From: Synergistaceae bacterium
Lineage (GTDB): Bacteria; Synergistota; Synergistia; Synergistales; Aminobacteriaceae
Assembly: GCA_017446645.1 (NCBI GenBank)
Contig: JAFSQO010000304.1
Span: 1-5,622, forward strand
DNA length: 5,622 bases
Reading direction: 5' to 3'
Shown here: one piece after another, positions 5,195 through 5,622 of the stretch
Layout of the letters: every line of letters begins with the position of its first letter
Numbering within the stretch: the first letter of the stretch is position 1
The notes under the pieces: model-generated
The model's database searches: none
Told to the model about the DNA's origin: nothing
What the model saw: only the letters and a program-made list of their open reading frames with translations
Position numbers and translations under genes: made by a program

Positions 5195-5493
5195 GACAAA
5201 ATTCCTCCTGTCTTAATTCGTATTAATTTCTTCCATTGCAAGTCCCTTATGAAACTTACTATATCATATTCGAGACTTTTACGGTCAATATCATACTCGC
5301 TCAGAATTTTTGAGCAAAGTCCTTCGATGCTGACAGTTCCGTCAAGAATTTCCCACATTTCGCGGGCTGTACCGTTGAGATAATATATTTCGTTATTTCG
5401 GTTCAGGGCTACGAGAAAATCGCCGTCTTCCCTTGTCTTGACTGCGTTATGAAGGGGGACGTAATCCTTCAGGAAGTTATATGCAGTGTTCAT
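5191..5493 (-). CDS. PqqD-like peptide chaperone (RiPP recognition element)
   Basis: This is a 100-residue stand-alone protein with the PqqD winged-helix fold pattern. It has an N-terminal strand pair with D-G-D-F-L-V-A-L-N (23-31), then E-I-Y-Y-L-N-G-T-A-R-E-M-W-E-I-L-D-G (35-52), which carries the family's 'Y-x-L-N-x-t-a-x-x-x-W-x-l-l-D-G' signature. A helical half follows with a final F-I-R-D-L-Q-W-K-K-L-I (81-91). Such proteins bind the leader of a precursor peptide as an extra beta strand and present it to modifying enzymes, as in PQQ, lasso peptide (B1) and many radical SAM pathways. The start ATG 5493 overlaps the stop of the upstream peptide gene (ATGA). Its own stop overlaps the start of the first complete peptide in the same way. 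The gene therefore sits between precursor-like genes. The partner enzyme is not visible in this window. Confidence 0.84.
   Translation of the reverse strand: MNTAYNFLKDYVPLHNAVKTREDGDFLVALNRNNEIYYLNGTAREMWEILDGTVSIEGLCSKILSEYDIDRKSLEYDIVSFIRDLQWKKLIRIKTGGILS
5204..5209 (-). promoter_or_regulatory. Ribosome binding site of the first peptide inside the PqqD-like gene
   Basis: AGGAGG on the - strand lies within the last codons of the PqqD-like gene, 9 nt before ATG 5194. It fixes the start of the peptide despite the ATGA overlap. Confidence 0.75.
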
Positions 5494-5622
5494 ATTATCA
5501 CGCTTTCAGGCAGCGGCACATTTGGTGAAATCAAACTTGCCTCGAACGTTTTGGCTACTGCTGTTGCTGCCTTACCTACAAGATAACCTGTTGCTACTGC
5601 AAGGCCAAGCGCAGGAAATGCA
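5490..5622 (-). CDS. Hydrophobic Ala/Gly-rich peptide, 3' part (possible further precursor)
   Basis: An open frame runs in from the right edge and ends at TGA 5492-5490, giving 43 residues with no start in view. It opens A-F-P-A-L-G-L-A-V-A-T-G, which resembles F-A-I-P-A-L-L-A-T-G of the second complete peptide. An Ala/Val/Gly-rich helix with two Lys follows (K17, K24). The C-terminus differs: S-P-N-V-P-L-P-E-S-V-I-I, with no Cys and no L-x-P-C tail. The stop overlaps the start of the PqqD-like gene as ATGA, the junction used elsewhere in this operon. It is probably another, more distant precursor. It could instead be the end of a longer membrane protein, as the N-terminal part is outside the window. 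Confidence 0.55.
   Translation of the reverse strand, partial: AFPALGLAVATGYLVGKAATAVAKTFEASLISPNVPLPESVII

Noticed and set aside
4967..5383. A 138-codon + strand frame across the peptide and PqqD-like genes
   Set aside because: It is antisense to four supported genes, has no Shine-Dalgarno site and no family resemblance; it is a shadow of the - strand frames. The + strand frames at 5010-5216 and 3020-3388 and the - strand frames inside the TRAP genes were dropped for the same reasons.
4607..5493. Calling the locus a lasso peptide cluster
   Set aside because: The Y-x-x-P box and PqqD-like protein fit, but no asparagine-synthetase-like cyclase or transglutaminase-like peptidase is in view, and no core with a clear N-terminal Gly/Cys and Asp/Glu at position 7-9 stands out.

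Overview
The window holds two convergent gene blocks plus the tail of a third gene. The host is a bacterium of moderate G+C with Shine-Dalgarno-led genes. A three-component TRAP transporter and peptides starting MKKY/MKRY would suit an anaerobic gut or rumen lineage such as Synergistota or Firmicutes. That placement is an inference with low confidence, because no rRNA or marker gene is present.

Left block, + strand. Positions 3-137 are the last 44 codons of a PP2C-type Ser/Thr phosphatase. An 80-bp AT-rich gap follows, then a complete TRAP transporter: dctP-type periplasmic solute receptor (218-1216), dctQ-type small membrane subunit (1283-1768) and dctM-type large membrane subunit (1768-3057). 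A hairpin with a T-run lies between dctP and dctQ. It probably sets a higher level of receptor than of membrane subunits. A strong second hairpin terminator (3064-3097) ends the block. It lies inside the 3' coding end of the converging WYL gene.

Right block, - strand, read from the right edge leftward. The order is: 3' end of a hydrophobic Ala/Gly-rich peptide gene (5490-5622, runs off the window), a PqqD-like protein (5191-5493), three small related peptides (5003-5194, 4808-4990, 4607-4795), an LRAT-fold thiol enzyme (4071-4622) and a WYL-domain regulator (3049-4071). Every junction is an overlap or a 12-nt gap, so this is one translationally coupled operon of at least seven genes.

The right block is the notable part. 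The three complete peptides share a Y-x-x-P-x-V box near the N-terminus, a F-[AI]-x-P-[AL] box exactly 13 residues later, and a C-terminal L-x-P-C-[MIL] tail. Next to a PqqD-like recognition protein this looks like a multi-precursor RiPP (ribosomally made, modified peptide) cluster. Y-x-x-P resembles the lasso-peptide leader motif bound by such proteins. No lasso cyclase, radical SAM enzyme or exporter is visible; they could lie beyond the right edge. The LRAT-like protein, with its His/His/Cys set intact, is the only visible candidate for an enzyme acting on the peptides. It could be an acyltransferase or a peptidase. The WYL protein is the likely regulator.
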